From assembly GCA_022578965.1 (NCBI GenBank), contig MU400544.1:1-64000 (forward strand): a stretch of 64,000 bases of DNA, given 5' to 3'. The translations under genes and the position numbers were made by a program. Of the stretch, positions 48,142-59,899 are shown in pieces. How positions within the stretch are numbered: position 1 is the stretch's first letter; each line of letters begins with the position of its first letter. The DNA is from Xylaria sp. FL1777. Its lineage: Eukaryota > Ascomycota > Sordariomycetes > Xylariales > Xylariaceae. Under the pieces are notes generated by a model. The model made no database searches. It was not told where the DNA came from and worked only from the letters and a program-made list of their open reading frames with translations.

Positions 48142-48801
48142 AGATTTCTTGCTACTTGAATGGACTGTGGTGGCAAGTGAAAAGGGGTATAGGCCCGTGG
48201 GGAAATGGCTGAGCCTAAGCCCGTAATTCGTCTATCTGTAATCATAACTTTGATTAGTCTCGTAGCATAATTACAGTCTCTCTTAGTTTCAAGTCCCAGG
48301 AAGCATAGTCGTATAGCTCTGCTTTTTTTCCGGGGTTGCCTGCGGCGGGATCAGTAGGCAGGTATACATTATTTGGATTACGGACGAAGCAAAGGTTTGA
48401 TTCATCTCGCAGGTTGGTCTAACAACCAACGTACTCGTATATCACCCAGGCATGCGTAGAATAGCACTACATTCATGCAATGCATAGATTGAGAGAAGGA
48501 AAGGTTATGTATCACATCAATTTGTCTTCTAAGCTGTCTTATCTACGTATGAACTGAAATTGAAGGTCAGATCATACTGAAATGACGAACGCCAACCTGG
48601 ACTTTGTAGACCAATTGAAGAATTATTGTATGCGTCATGGGCACAAAAATATCATTACACGCTCCTGTAGTGGGAAATGCACTGCGGAGCACGCTATCAG
48701 GCGCCTATAGCTACTACCATGCCGGTAATGAAGAGCAATCTCATATAAAACCAGCATTCTATACCATAAGCAAGAGGGCCCATATGATACACTCCCTCCA
48801 T
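48142..48801. other. Convergent intergenic region
   Basis: This 3'-to-3' spacer lies between the beta-helix gene and Spt6. No coding frame or RNA is recognised. Confidence 0.6.
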
Positions 48802-51800
48802 TTACCTCCTGACTTGTTGCTGCCTTGTGATTTCGCTATTGAACCTTAGTTTGAAGCCATTGCAGAGAGCCCGCGTGTCGGGATACTGATTCTTCATCAT
48901 CTCGAAGGCGTGAGGGACCACTTTGACATTCCACATGCCAATGGGAGAACTACGGCTAGCTTTGAAGCACAGGTGGAAATAACCGGGGTGCTTTGGATTG
49001 ATGCAGAACCTGTAAATAGAACGGTTTGGGTTGGCGTCAGAGTACGAGGTTAACCAACGCTCTGTGGCTTGCTATTAGTGGGATGCTAGGCGACTTAATG
49101 TCTCAGTAGACAATGGAAATGATTTGCTTACCTAATTCTGCGAGGCTACCTTTCTTGAACTTTTCGATACCCATGAGCTCATCGACTTTCTTAGCCATGG
49201 CTTTCACGTGGTCTACAATCAACTCGTCCAAATCGCTGTACTGGTATTTACCACCAATCCGGAGTTGCCTGCCGAGAGTGTACTCAGTCTCTTTGTCTAG
49301 CTCAAGGACGTCTATATGTTGGAAGACGCCATCTGCAACTTTCCAAGTAACGGTGAGGTGATCATGGCCTTTTGATGAAGGACGTATAACCACATCACCC
49401 GATGCTTGGGACCCGAGATACTCCTCGGCCTGCGTTGAGTTGAAAGTCCGGAACAGGGGATGTTTGATGACTCGCTGAGTGCGTCCGGTAGCCTTGTCCT
49501 TTTCCTTCAAGTCTTCCTTGTCCTGATCTTCCAATTTACTGTCCCAGGTACCACTATGCTGATCATATTCCGTGGGTCGCTTATAAGGCTTTTGTACTAC
49601 ATCCTTCCGCACCGAAAGTTTCGCGTGAAATTCTTTGCGGTTGAGATCAATGAGCTTGGCTTGAATGGTTTGGCCGACATGTATTGAGTCGCGCATCGAC
49701 CCGTTTCGTAAATTAACATCGTGAGCTTCAATTCGTCCTTCGATCCCGCAGTCGAGTTTGGCAATTGCGAAGTCTTCTTTGACGACACGCACATTGACAG
49801 GAATGTTCATTCCTTCGGCGAGGGAGTCCTTCGTTTCGCCGGTGAACATAATAAATATCTGGTCTGATGAAAGGGGGGCAATGGGTCGTCGTAATTCTTC
49901 GTACGGGACCTGCAACTCTGCCCTGATAGTTTCTAAGGTAGCACGCTTTCTCTGGTTGAAATTCTTCTCCAACTGTTCTGCGTACTCTTCTAGAATTAAT
50001 TCGTTGACTTTCTCTTGTTCGTCATCTCTAAAGAGCTTGCGAACAATAGCCCCGGGTCCGTTTTCATCGGTCTCCGCCTTGACATCCTCTTCATCCAACT
50101 CTAGGGCATCAGCAGCCATCTTGCGACCAAGCTCATAGTCTTCAGGATGAACGCGGGTGTTGTCTAAGGGTTCTGATGTAGGATTTGTAGAATCAAACTC
50201 AATAGATAAGAAGCTAGCACAGTTGTTCCAGACTCGAGGCCCTACGACGGGTAACTTCTTGTTATCCGGGTCACCGACTAATTCCTCGCGCGTATTCACG
50301 ACACCACCGTTTGTGTTGATAGTCTTGATGACACTGGTAGCTTTTCGAGGACCAAGGCCAGCGACATAAGGAAGTAAGTTTGCTGTGTAAGGATCACTGA
50401 CGGCCTCGTTGATGTCAACGCCACATAGGTTAACCATGTCAACCATGGATGTTTCCAAGACTTTCCACAGCTTCTCCTGTGGGAGTAAATGCTGACACGG
50501 GTTGTAAAGCAAAGTAGCCACGTCTTTTCCTAGTGCAGCATACTCCTTCATGGGATTTTGAAGATATTTAGCTAGGGCGATGCAGTATCTTGTGACAGAG
50601 TTCAGGGTAGGGTGTTCTGCTTGAGCTCGCGGGCTGTCTTTGTAGAGACGAGCCACTTCATCGTTGATAATGACAACGTCGAGTGGATCGGTGCGGTAGT
50701 CGTCCGTTTCTGTATCTAGGTACTCAGGGCCCATGAGACGCTTCTCTTGCACGAGCGTCTCTAGATCTCGGACCAGCCTGTGCGTTTCGGTTGAGAAACC
50801 AGAGACACCAATGACGTCCGGTTTCCGATGCTCAATGAGGTCTGCAAAAGCTTCTCGCTGATTTTCATCACGAGCAAGATTTACGAATTTGCCATGGTCA
50901 ACAACTCGTCCGTCTTCTTCAACCCAGGCCCAGGACACAGGGTCTCGGTTCGGATCTCCCATTCCATTCGATAACGCGAGAACCCGTGGCGCAGTACCCA
51001 AGATCATACCTTTAGGTTTTAATGGGGCCTGATCAAGTCGCTTCAAGTATTCCTCGCGGCATAGTTTCAAAATTTCCTCCTGACATGCTGTTCGGAGCGA
51101 ATCCTTGACCCCTTTAACAACGACTCTCTCGAGTTTTGGAAAAGCTGCATCAAGAACTTTCTGGCGCTCTTCATTCCAAGCATCGGCAAGTTCGCTGTAA
51201 TTATCTGAGGCAAACTCGGCATGTAGTTGCCGACGAAACTCTCGCTCATTTTGCAAACGAATTGTCACCTCGACGAGGCCCTCCTCTTCGGCCTTCATCA
51301 TCTTTAAGAATAGCTCTGGTCGGCGGGCTAGATCTGCAATCGTTTGGTTGATGAGATACTTGATCTCGTAGTAAGGATGTGCTTCATCGATTCTACGGAG
51401 ACCTTTATCCGTTCTGCGACAACTAACCTCGCCCATTTGATAGTACTGTGCTCGAAAATGCTTGCGCATCCTCGGGCTCATGAACAACTCCTCTGCATAT
51501 GTTTGTCTTGAATGGTACAAAACCTGGTCACCAGTCGGAAAATCGCTGTCGGTGAGGCTGTCGGCTAAGTCGATTGGTAAACTTTGTTCATCATCTGCAA
51601 TGACCTTTTTGCCTTCACGAAGTGCATTTTGAGCAAGCCTGTCTGGGGTGATGCCGTATGCCCTAACCATCTTGTAGGCTCTCGATTTACGCACACGATC
51701 GAAGACAGAGGACTTAGCTCCTGGTCGTTTAGTCGCCTTGTTATTTCCATTCATAACGGCGATATCTTTGAGCTGTGACGAGTACTGAAAGTTGATGTAG

Positions 51801-53259
51801 TCTTGAAGGTCTTGGAGTTGCTCCATGTCCACAGCTTGCGTTATCATTTTTGGAACCATATCATCCTCGACTTCTGCGGCAGCTTTTAGATTGTCGTAGG
51901 TCTTTTCGAGAGCATTTCGTTTTTCGATGAGTGAACGAAATTTGATATCTAATTCCAGGATTCGCCAGAGATCGTCTTGCGTAAGAAGCTTCTCTGCATT
52001 AACGATGTATTCAGGGGCCTCTGGATCATCGCGGTGATCGGGATTCCTTGTCTTGCGAGCGTGAATGAGATAGTCCTTGCGGTGTTGGAATACGTAGGGC
52101 ACTTCGAGCTCCTCCACCACAAAATATTCTAAAACCTTACCAACAGCCTTGTGGAAAGGCACCTGCAAGTCGCTGGCAAGCTGCTTCTTCGGCCACATAA
52201 GATTGGCAATCCAATGCGATTCTTCCTTGAACTGATCAGCAGAAATCTGTAGGTGCTTAAATGGCTTGCGATCTAGCTGGAATCGTTCAGGTTCATCCGT
52301 GAACCGGATTTCATTGTCTTCGTCGGTAAGGAGCTTCTCGGCGAGTTGAGATGGCTCAAAGACGTCCTTGAGTTCAAGGGTCTGTTCCTCCTGCTTACGG
52401 ACCTCTTCGTCCTCTTCCACTTCTAGGGCCCAGTCGTATTCAGCGCCATTGCCGAAAATGGCATCCATGTCCTCGAGAGCATCTCTATCGAGTCCGGTTC
52501 GGTCGATTACGGTACCAGATATACCTTTATCCCGAGGGCGAGCTACTTCCTCATCCTCTCGCTGGCGTTGAAGCTCGTCCTCATCTTCAGGATAGTCCTC
52601 CTCGATGAAGCCTTCGAACTCGTCGGCAGCGGCGCGGTTAGACCGACCACCATACGGGCGGTCTTCAACGACTTCTTCGTCCTCGTCCTCGAACATCTGA
52701 TCGAGTCCTCGACGCTCGGCATCACGCGTTTCATCGTCGCGATGGCCACGCTTTAGGCGCTTGAACTTACTCTTCCTCACAGTGTTAGCGTGTATTTGTA
52801 GGCAGATAGATCGTTGTTTCGTACCTGGGATGGTTGTCTGCGCTCCCATTCCGGGATAGATTCACCAATGAGGTCTAAATCTTCCTCGTCTAATTCCTCC
52901 TCCTCTCTACGTTCTTGGCGACGCTTGCGTTTTCTTCTCTTGCGTTCTTCATCGGAGTTCTCGTCGATTTCGTCGTCTTCGTCTTCGTCGACAATGAAAC
53001 CTTCTCGGACCTATTATGCAACTACCATTAGCGGCGGATCGCAACTGGAACGAATTGAAAATATGAAGAATCAGGGTACCTTTTGCATTTCCTCTTCATC
53101 ATCGTCATCGTCTTCTTCCTCGCTCGAGTCATTCATGTCCTGACCCCGGCTTCGATTCTTTTCGCGAGCCTCGCCAGTTTCTTCGTCGAAAGAGTCGTCG
53201 TCTTCCTCATCGTCGAGCTCGGCTTCGCCGATGACCAAGTCTCTCATAGAGTTGCTCAT
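48802..53259 (-). CDS. SPT6: Transcription elongation factor Spt6
   Basis: Spt6 is a histone chaperone that travels with RNA polymerase II and restores nucleosomes behind it. Minus-strand exons are 53080-53259, 52825-53010, 49132-52771 and 48802-49061, giving 1,421 aa. A long acidic N-terminus ([22 protein letters not shown]) carries [11 protein letters not shown] joined by splicing to [14 protein letters not shown]. Next come the helix-turn-helix and YqgF-like core ([19 protein letters not shown]), the helix-hairpin-helix ([15 protein letters not shown]), a death-like domain, an S1 RNA-binding domain ([20 protein letters not shown]) and tandem SH2 domains ([29 protein letters not shown]). 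The last exon supplies [19 protein letters not shown] and a complete C-terminus. The 69- and 53-nt introns near the start use GTAC donors, and the second ends in a weak AAG acceptor. Confidence 0.96.
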
Positions 53260-55677
53260 ATTGTCTTAGGAGAGTAAAGAGGGGGAAGTGAGGCGAAATA
53301 GGCAACAGTCTGCTCGGGCACGATCGATTGCCTAGGTTTTGCGTATCGGTAGGGATCAGCCTTTGAAGGTAAAAGATTGTAAATAGGGATTAGGTGAATG
53401 GGCTTGGCGACTAGCAAGAATATTATGGGTATTGGTATAGTTGAAAGGGGGTCTGTGTGCGGTGAGATAGGAAGTGTACAATGGTCGTTTTGTCGTTGCG
53501 CAAGATTGGAAATTTGTCGCGTTAACCTGGCCTCAGCCTCGCGACAGGACTTCCCTTAGGCAGGTACCTAGACGACGGTAGGTTGAGCTTAGGAAAGCTT
53601 CAAGTAACGCCACAATATCAGCTGCGCCACATGCGAAGACCGTACCAGAACCGTACCTAGTACCAGATAGTAGACCCATAAAAAAGTTGCAAACCTTATC
53701 TGCAAAGGCATTACCGGTATTATCATGCCAAGAAACTGTACACACGCTATTACCTAAATAAGTAGTGCTGCTAGTCTCAAAAGACAAACTGAAGAGCCTA
53801 TTAACCCTGTTTGCTACCCTACAACATCAGTATCATGTAAGTTGCGTTTTTGTGATCTTTAATGCGATTGGATTTACGGTGCCTGATTTGAGCCAACAAC
53901 TTCTAGTGTAAACTAATCAGGGCACCTACCTATGAGTTGGTGGTCATCCGCGATTTTTCCTTGTATATGTTGTACATGGCTGTAATACTACCATTACGCC
54001 TTGGGGGTACAGGTGCTCAAGCATGCTCAAGCGTAATAGCAAGATACAGCGTGTATACTCACTCATATTATGTAATCAGCTTCGGTGTGTGCCCTGGAAC
54101 GGCTGGGGTATGTATGAAGTAGACCATGTGGTTGTGGGGTCCTCCGTCATGAAGCCGAAAACCTCTGACAAGGAGTCGTAAACCATGTCCCGTCGTAGTG
54201 TGAGAGAAAAAGCAAAAGACCAGTCTTACGTACCTACACATACTTATCACATACCGGCACGTTTAAGTAGAACCCATGATGAGGACGGAGGTGTATCTGT
54301 AGTATAGACGAGGTACCTGTGTCTTGCTGACCACCACTTCAGTGCTGTCGATCCATGATATCACACAAGAGGGGTCGTGATTCGTTCGGTTTGCTGCTGT
54401 TGAAGGGTCCGCTGAAGACATACATGACCTAGTTAGGTGCCGGTATTTTGTAATTTGCACATGCAAGGTGTGTCTCCCTACCTACGATCCTTACATACCT
54501 AATGTAGGTACACTTGATGAATGGTTGGCTGCTACTGTCGCCGTATGTAATTGTCTAGTTAAATTTTCTTGACCCTTCACATCATCTGTGTTCAAGAATG
54601 ACAGCAAGGCCGTAATCTGTCAAGCGCCAACAGCTTGGAAACAACATCGCTTTCTCTCCTGAATAGTTCTCCTGGCTTGAATGTTGTTGGTAAGACACCA
54701 GTTATAAAGTACCTACTAAGTAGGTAGGTAAGAAGTGACCAATTTCAAAGGCTACCAAACTCGTAGTACTACCTAGGTACTTCTTTAATGGTACGTATTT
54801 CTAGGCTGCATGGCCTCTCTGTTTAAGGTACCTTTCTCTTGGCCTATTTGTCCTTCTAAGTTTGCCTCGTTACCTAGGTAGATTTTTCTTGGTTGGTTTG
54901 CCTACTTGATCTTCATTGTATCCCCCTTTAATCAATTGTTATTTTAACCACGACTGCTGCGACCGTTGCAAAACAAAAAAAAACGCCCACTCGAGTGGCG
55001 AGCATTAACCATTGGTACCTGAATGCGCCTAAGAAAGAATAAAGTACCTTCTAGGGACTCACAAGGTCAGGGGACCCGCACCATCCCACCACACCTTTTC
55101 TTAGTACAGTACCGCCAGGAGCTACCGCAACCACTACCACTGTGGAGCACCACTATTGGCATCCGTTGCTACACTACGTATACCTGCCTGCTACCTCCTT
55201 CTGATAGGGACCTTAGGTACTGCATCCCTCCCTCCCTGCGTGCAGCCGAGCTCCCTTTTCCCATCTACCTACTCCCTCGTCCACATCAGCGACCATAGAC
55301 TCCGCAGTCTCCCCTGTGCGTCACGACCAGTTTTTGGATCAGACTGAGGCCATATTTCCCACAGCGCCTTGTACATACCACGTCGTCTTCGGCCGTCACT
55401 CTCTCCGCCGCCCGCTCCTTGCGCTTCGCCCCTCCCAACTCGCCCTCCCGCCCTGTGAGGGGCTAAAAGGTCAGGTCAGGTCAGGCCACGCACCTTTGCT
55501 GCGACGATCCTACTACCTCCTGCGCTGCGAGAGATGCAACTGTGCCTATCTCTCGACATCAGTGCTATATAACATCTGTCTGCTAGGGTGCCACTGCCTG
55601 CTGCGTCCGACTCGACTGCGTTCTCCCGTCCATCCCTGCTCAGTCTTCCCACCTGGGCATACCCGACATCGCCAGCC
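53260..55677. other. Divergent 2.4-kb region between Spt6 and the MAPKK
   Basis: This holds both promoters and no recognised gene. It includes several GGTACC/TAGGTA clusters (about 53,560-53,585, 54,478-54,512, 54,705-54,800, 54,870-54,885) and a pyrimidine-rich leader before the kinase start. An AGGTC triple repeat lies near 55,470-55,486. Confidence 0.6.
54705..54800. repeat. TAGGTAGG/CCTAGGTA palindrome cluster
   Basis: Words such as TACCTACTAAGTAGGTAGG and CTACCTAGGTAC recur in the spacer upstream of the kinase gene, like the clusters in other intergenic regions of this window. Confidence 0.65.
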
Positions 55678-57401
55678 ATGTCCGAAACTAACTTCGCTCC
55701 GCGCTCTATGAAGCGCAGGAATGTCAAAGGTCTTGCCCTCGGCCCGCCTAAACCGTCGGCTACCTCGGGCTCGGGCAACGGCTCAAGCTGGGGCGCTGGA
55801 GGTTCCCGGGCAGAAGATGTTGGAAACGAGGCCCAGCTGGAGATTGGCATCGAGTTTAACCTCGATATTCGCCAGGAGGATCTTGAGATCGTAAAAGAAT
55901 TGGGATCAGGCAACGGCGGCACTGTCAGCAAGGTTAAGCATTTACCCACGGGCACGACTATGGCGCGAAAGGTAACAACGCCCTCTCTCCCGTGATCTGT
56001 CGGTATTAGAAGCAACCGCTCTAAACTCCCTTTCAGGTTATCCACGTCGAGGCGAATAAAGAGCTACGTAAACGGATCGTACGCGAACTGCAGATTATGC
56101 ATGGCTGCCAATCTGATTACATTGTAACTTTTTACGGCGCCTTTTTAAACGACCACAACGATGTCATAATGTGCATGGAATATATGGATGTTGGGTGTGT
56201 AGAAACAATTCAGCTACTGGTCGTCAGCCTGACTAACCGGACATTTCAGGTCTCTAGATAGAGTGTCGCGCGTTTTTGGGCCCATTCGAGTCGATGTACT
56301 GGGAAAGATTGCTGAAGCAACACTCGGCGGCCTAACGTATCTGTACTCGAAACTGCATATCATGCACCGTGACATCAAGCCATCTAACATACTTACCAAC
56401 TCCAAAGGCCACATCAAGTTGTGTGATTTTGGAGTTTCAGGTGAATTAGTCAACTCGATTGCCGATACCTTCGTTGGCACCTCAACATACATGGCCCCGG
56501 AGCGTATCCAGGGCGAGAAGTATACAGTCAAATCGGATGTCTGGAGTTTTGGTCTAACAATAATGGAGTTGGCTATCGGAAAGTTCCCATTTGCTGCTAG
56601 CGAGCAGCTATCTGATGGAGACGGTGAGCCTGCTGGTATATTGGACTTGCTTCAACAAATCGTCCATGAGCCAGCCCCCAAGCTGCCAAAGAGTGATGCA
56701 TTCCCGTCAATTCTTGAAGACATGATTCAGAAGTGCCTTTTTAAGGAACCCGATGCCCGCCCAACACCTCAGGACCTCTTCGTATGTCATACTCAAAGCC
56801 GGTGCATTGATCTATGGCTAACAAACCTATACAGGATAATGATGCGTTTGTTCAGGCAGCGAAGCGGACACCCGTCGACCTCCAGGCATGGGCTGTCGGT
56901 TTGATGGAAAAAGACAACCGTAAATCACATCTTGCACCACAACTATCCCCCGCTACTCAAGAGCTTCTGAGGTCTAGCGATTCGCCGAACCAACAAATCG
57001 ACAGCAACCCGGCCTTTACGCCGACGTCTGGTGAGATACCTATTGCGGGAGCCATAATCTCACCTAGGGACCACTATGGACATATACCAAGTCGCTCGCC
57101 CACAAGAAACGGGACGGGGAGCATTGGTCGAGCAGGTGGATCCAGCATCCATCCAGGTTTGGGCCAGAGATCGGCAACATCTGGGTCCATACCTAAAGTC
57201 GGGCACTCGGAAATCTCTCTTCCCGCTAGCGCTAGCGCCGGGACGTTCACTCTACCAGTCAGACCGGCACCAGGCGGGCCGCTTCCTCCTCCTCCGCCAA
57301 GAAAGGGGACACCAGACGAGTTGCGAAGTGAAAGCCGCCGGCAGGTAGCGTACCCGCCGTCTAATGGCAATTACGGCGCAATGGGCTACCCTCGAAAATA
57401 G
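55678..57401 (+). CDS. MAP kinase kinase, Ste7/Mst7 type
   Basis: This dual-specificity kinase activates the Fus3/Kss1-type MAPK (Pmk1 in plant-associated fungi) that controls mating, infection structures and hyphal fusion. Exons are 55678-55971, 56037-56194, 56250-56781 and 56835-57401, giving 516 aa. Visible features: a basic docking segment MKRRNVKGLAL (residues 11-21), glycine loop GSGNGGTV (76-83), ATP lysine K98 in MARKVIHV, HRDIKPSN (190-197), DFGVS (210-214), and activation-loop phosphosites Ser220 and Thr224 in NSIADTFVGTS. APERIQGEKYTVKSDVWS follows. The C-terminal tail after about residue 370 is disordered, Ser/Pro-rich, with a proline run (PLPPPPPRKG). The start ATG lies in a GCCATGT context, and all three introns have good GT/AG sites. 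Confidence 0.95.
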
Positions 57402-58111
57402 AACCACCTACGCAACGGATGCAAATCCATGTCTGGCTGACGGACTTCGCGTCGTGAATCCGAGAGAAGTCCCAGAAGGACCGACATAAATGATCCTACC
57501 TACGAACCCTTATAGCTCAACTACAAAAGGCACAGCTGCATGCATAGAGTTAAACCACTAGAAATGGCGCTACCTAGAGACGAGGAATGCCTGGAATTCA
57601 GATATCACTACATATACAAGCGCTTTCTTCGACTTGTAAGTCCCAGCGTCGATATTAGGAAGACACCAGATACCTTCGGAGAAAGATGTGAAGGACTTAT
57701 GTATTGATACATGAAAGTGCATATTGGAACTTGGAGTTCCCGTTTGCTTCGTGTAGGTAGCTATAACTGAGCACACTTGATGCATGGCTCGGCGTACAAC
57801 AAATACTGCGTTAGAGCGGATCTCGGAAACAAAATGTTCGTTGAACGACGTTCCTCTATCTTACAGTCTTGACTCGTCTCCTATATTGAATGAATCTCGG
57901 TGTGGCGCAATCCATCATGGGGTCGTTGTAATAAGTGCGAAGGAAATGCCCTCTCATCTTATCCTTGGCTGTTGTGTGTAAGATTGTAGTAATATCACTA
58001 CTATGCTCGACCCAGAAATAAATATGTCGAGTGCTACGAGACCTTCCGGAAACTGCGGATTATTCTGACTCGGGTGTATTTCTCACATCACGCCTAACAA
58101 TATCGTTTGCC
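57402..58111. other. Convergent intergenic region
   Basis: This 3'-to-3' spacer lies between the kinase and the HAD hydrolase. Short open frames only; none recognised. Confidence 0.6.
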
Positions 58112-59394
58112 TCAGCCTGAGGATATGGGTATCTCCCTCCCCACAAATCCGGTCTCCAACACACCAACCAACTCGTCTAAACTTCCAATGACTAGATCCG
58201 TATGCGGGTGTTCCGCCAACTGCGCGTTCTCGCTGTTGACGAGCAATACCGTGGCGGCGCCCGCGCGCCTCCCGGCCGTTATATCGTCTATAGAATCGCC
58301 GACCATGATGAGTGACGAAGCATCGCCCACCTCCTCCACTCTACCCGCAGACCCAGCGCCATCCGCCTCGTCCCTCCTCCCCACCACCTCTCTCTCCCCC
58401 TTGGCGCCCTCGCGCTCCGCCTCGGGCCCCTGAGCCGCAGCCTCCAACAGCGCGCTCGTCTCCACCGACGCGGCGCCGCCGACGTCGCGCACGAGCCCCC
58501 ACGACCGCGCGATGAACAGCAGGCCCGCGGGATCCGGCTTCGGCGGGCGGAAATCCCGCGTCACGATGGGCACGAAGTCCACGCCCACGAGGAACTTCTC
58601 CAGAAGATGCGTCACCGGCTGCTCGAAGTTGCGCGTGCAGATGGCCTTGCGGACCCCGCGCTCCTGCAGATACGCCATCAGCGCGCCGAGGCCCGGCTGC
58701 GCCACCTGCGAGGTCACTATGCTCGGCTGGAGTTAGTAATTAGGTACTCTTTTGGCGAGGAGGGGATATTATTGCCCCTGATGCATGCATGCTCCCCGAG
58801 ACATGTTAGGAGTCCTCAGGTTACTAGAAAGGGGAAGGAAGGAAATGACTCCAGCGTGGGCGTGGCACATACTGGCCTCGCGCTCGATGGCGCGGATCGC
58901 GGCCATCGCCTGCTCTTGCTCCGCCTGCGTCGGTAGCGAGGAGATGTGCGTCAGGATGTCGATGGATGGCGGAATCCCGAGCACGGCGCGCATCTGCGTG
59001 AACATGTAGTTTTGTGGAAGACTGGGTGGCGCGTTAGTCTTGGGGGTTCTGGCATGATCGATACAAGGTGTGGGGACATAAGGTAGGAAGACTATCCTAG
59101 GTTATGATTTGAGGTGTAAGTGTTAAGGGGCATGAGGCGTAGTGCAAATTAAGCCGCCCCGTGAAGCTGTCTTGCTCCAACGACTTATATCATGGCACAC
59201 TTGTGAAAATTATCTGTCTCTCTAAACCAAGCCGCGCACACACACCCCTGCACGGTTACATCGAGTCAAAATACTTCTTACCATAGTGTGCCATCAACAT
59301 CAAATATTACGCCTTGCAACTTTGGTAAGTGCGTTTGATGCTGGCCTGGCGTTTGCTTCAGTGGCGCAAACCGCCTTGGGGTTGTTTTGGCCAT
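58112..59394 (-). CDS. HAD-superfamily hydrolase (phosphatase-like)
   Basis: This is a haloacid-dehalogenase-fold hydrolase, most likely a small-molecule phosphatase; the substrate is unknown. Minus-strand exons are 59282-59394, 58873-59021 and 58112-58716, giving 288 aa. Motif I is GVIFDVDGTLC with nucleophile Asp32 and Asp34. The helical cap holds NYMFTQMRAVLGI and AIRAIEREAM. Motif II is KAICTRNF, motif III RPPKPDP, and motif IV MVGDSIDDITAGRRAGA. An unusual Ala/Glu/Gly-rich insert (about residues 170-215) sits between motifs III and IV and looks disordered. Splicing rebuilds DGTL-CLPQNYMF and EREA-MTSQ, supporting the model. The first intron (260 nt) is long for this genome and could hide an additional small exon. 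Confidence 0.88.
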
Positions 59395-59899
59395 TGTGGT
59401 GGTGATGAACCTGCGCAAGGATAACTGGAAGATATGGGGGACTTCTTTCATATTATGTACTTAAGTAGGTACTGTAGATAACAGTATTCTAGGTAATGTT
59501 GGTTACTTCAAAGGTATGATTCATACCTGTGAGCCTTTTTACTACGTACCCAGTGGACAATCAGCTACTACTATACATATGGATTGGCTATCACATGCAG
59601 TTAGTTTAGCTGCGTATTTGGTAGCGTGCTACTGCATTCAAAGCTTGAGTGCCCCAGGAAGGTATATGTGGTCCGTGCATCTTAGTCGACGTGGGAGCCT
59701 GTTCAACGCGGCTTGGTGGGACGATGTCCAGCTTCTGGACACATCGACATCTACTTAAGCGCAATTTCACGACCAGCAGCAATTGACAGATCTATTTATG
59801 CTGCCAACTCCAGCCTCATTCACCCTCAGCCCTCAACGTAGGATTTCTACGTCAATATCGCATTCTACCAACTAGCCAATTGCGTCATCGTCGCTGGAA
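59395..59899. other. Divergent promoter region
   Basis: About 500 bp separates the HAD gene from the coiled-coil gene transcribed the other way. An open frame at 59,516-59,758 has no recognisable protein character. Confidence 0.55.

Noticed and set aside
59516..59758. 80-codon frame in the HAD/coiled-coil promoter region
   Set aside because: No homology I recognise, and it sits in the expected divergent promoter.
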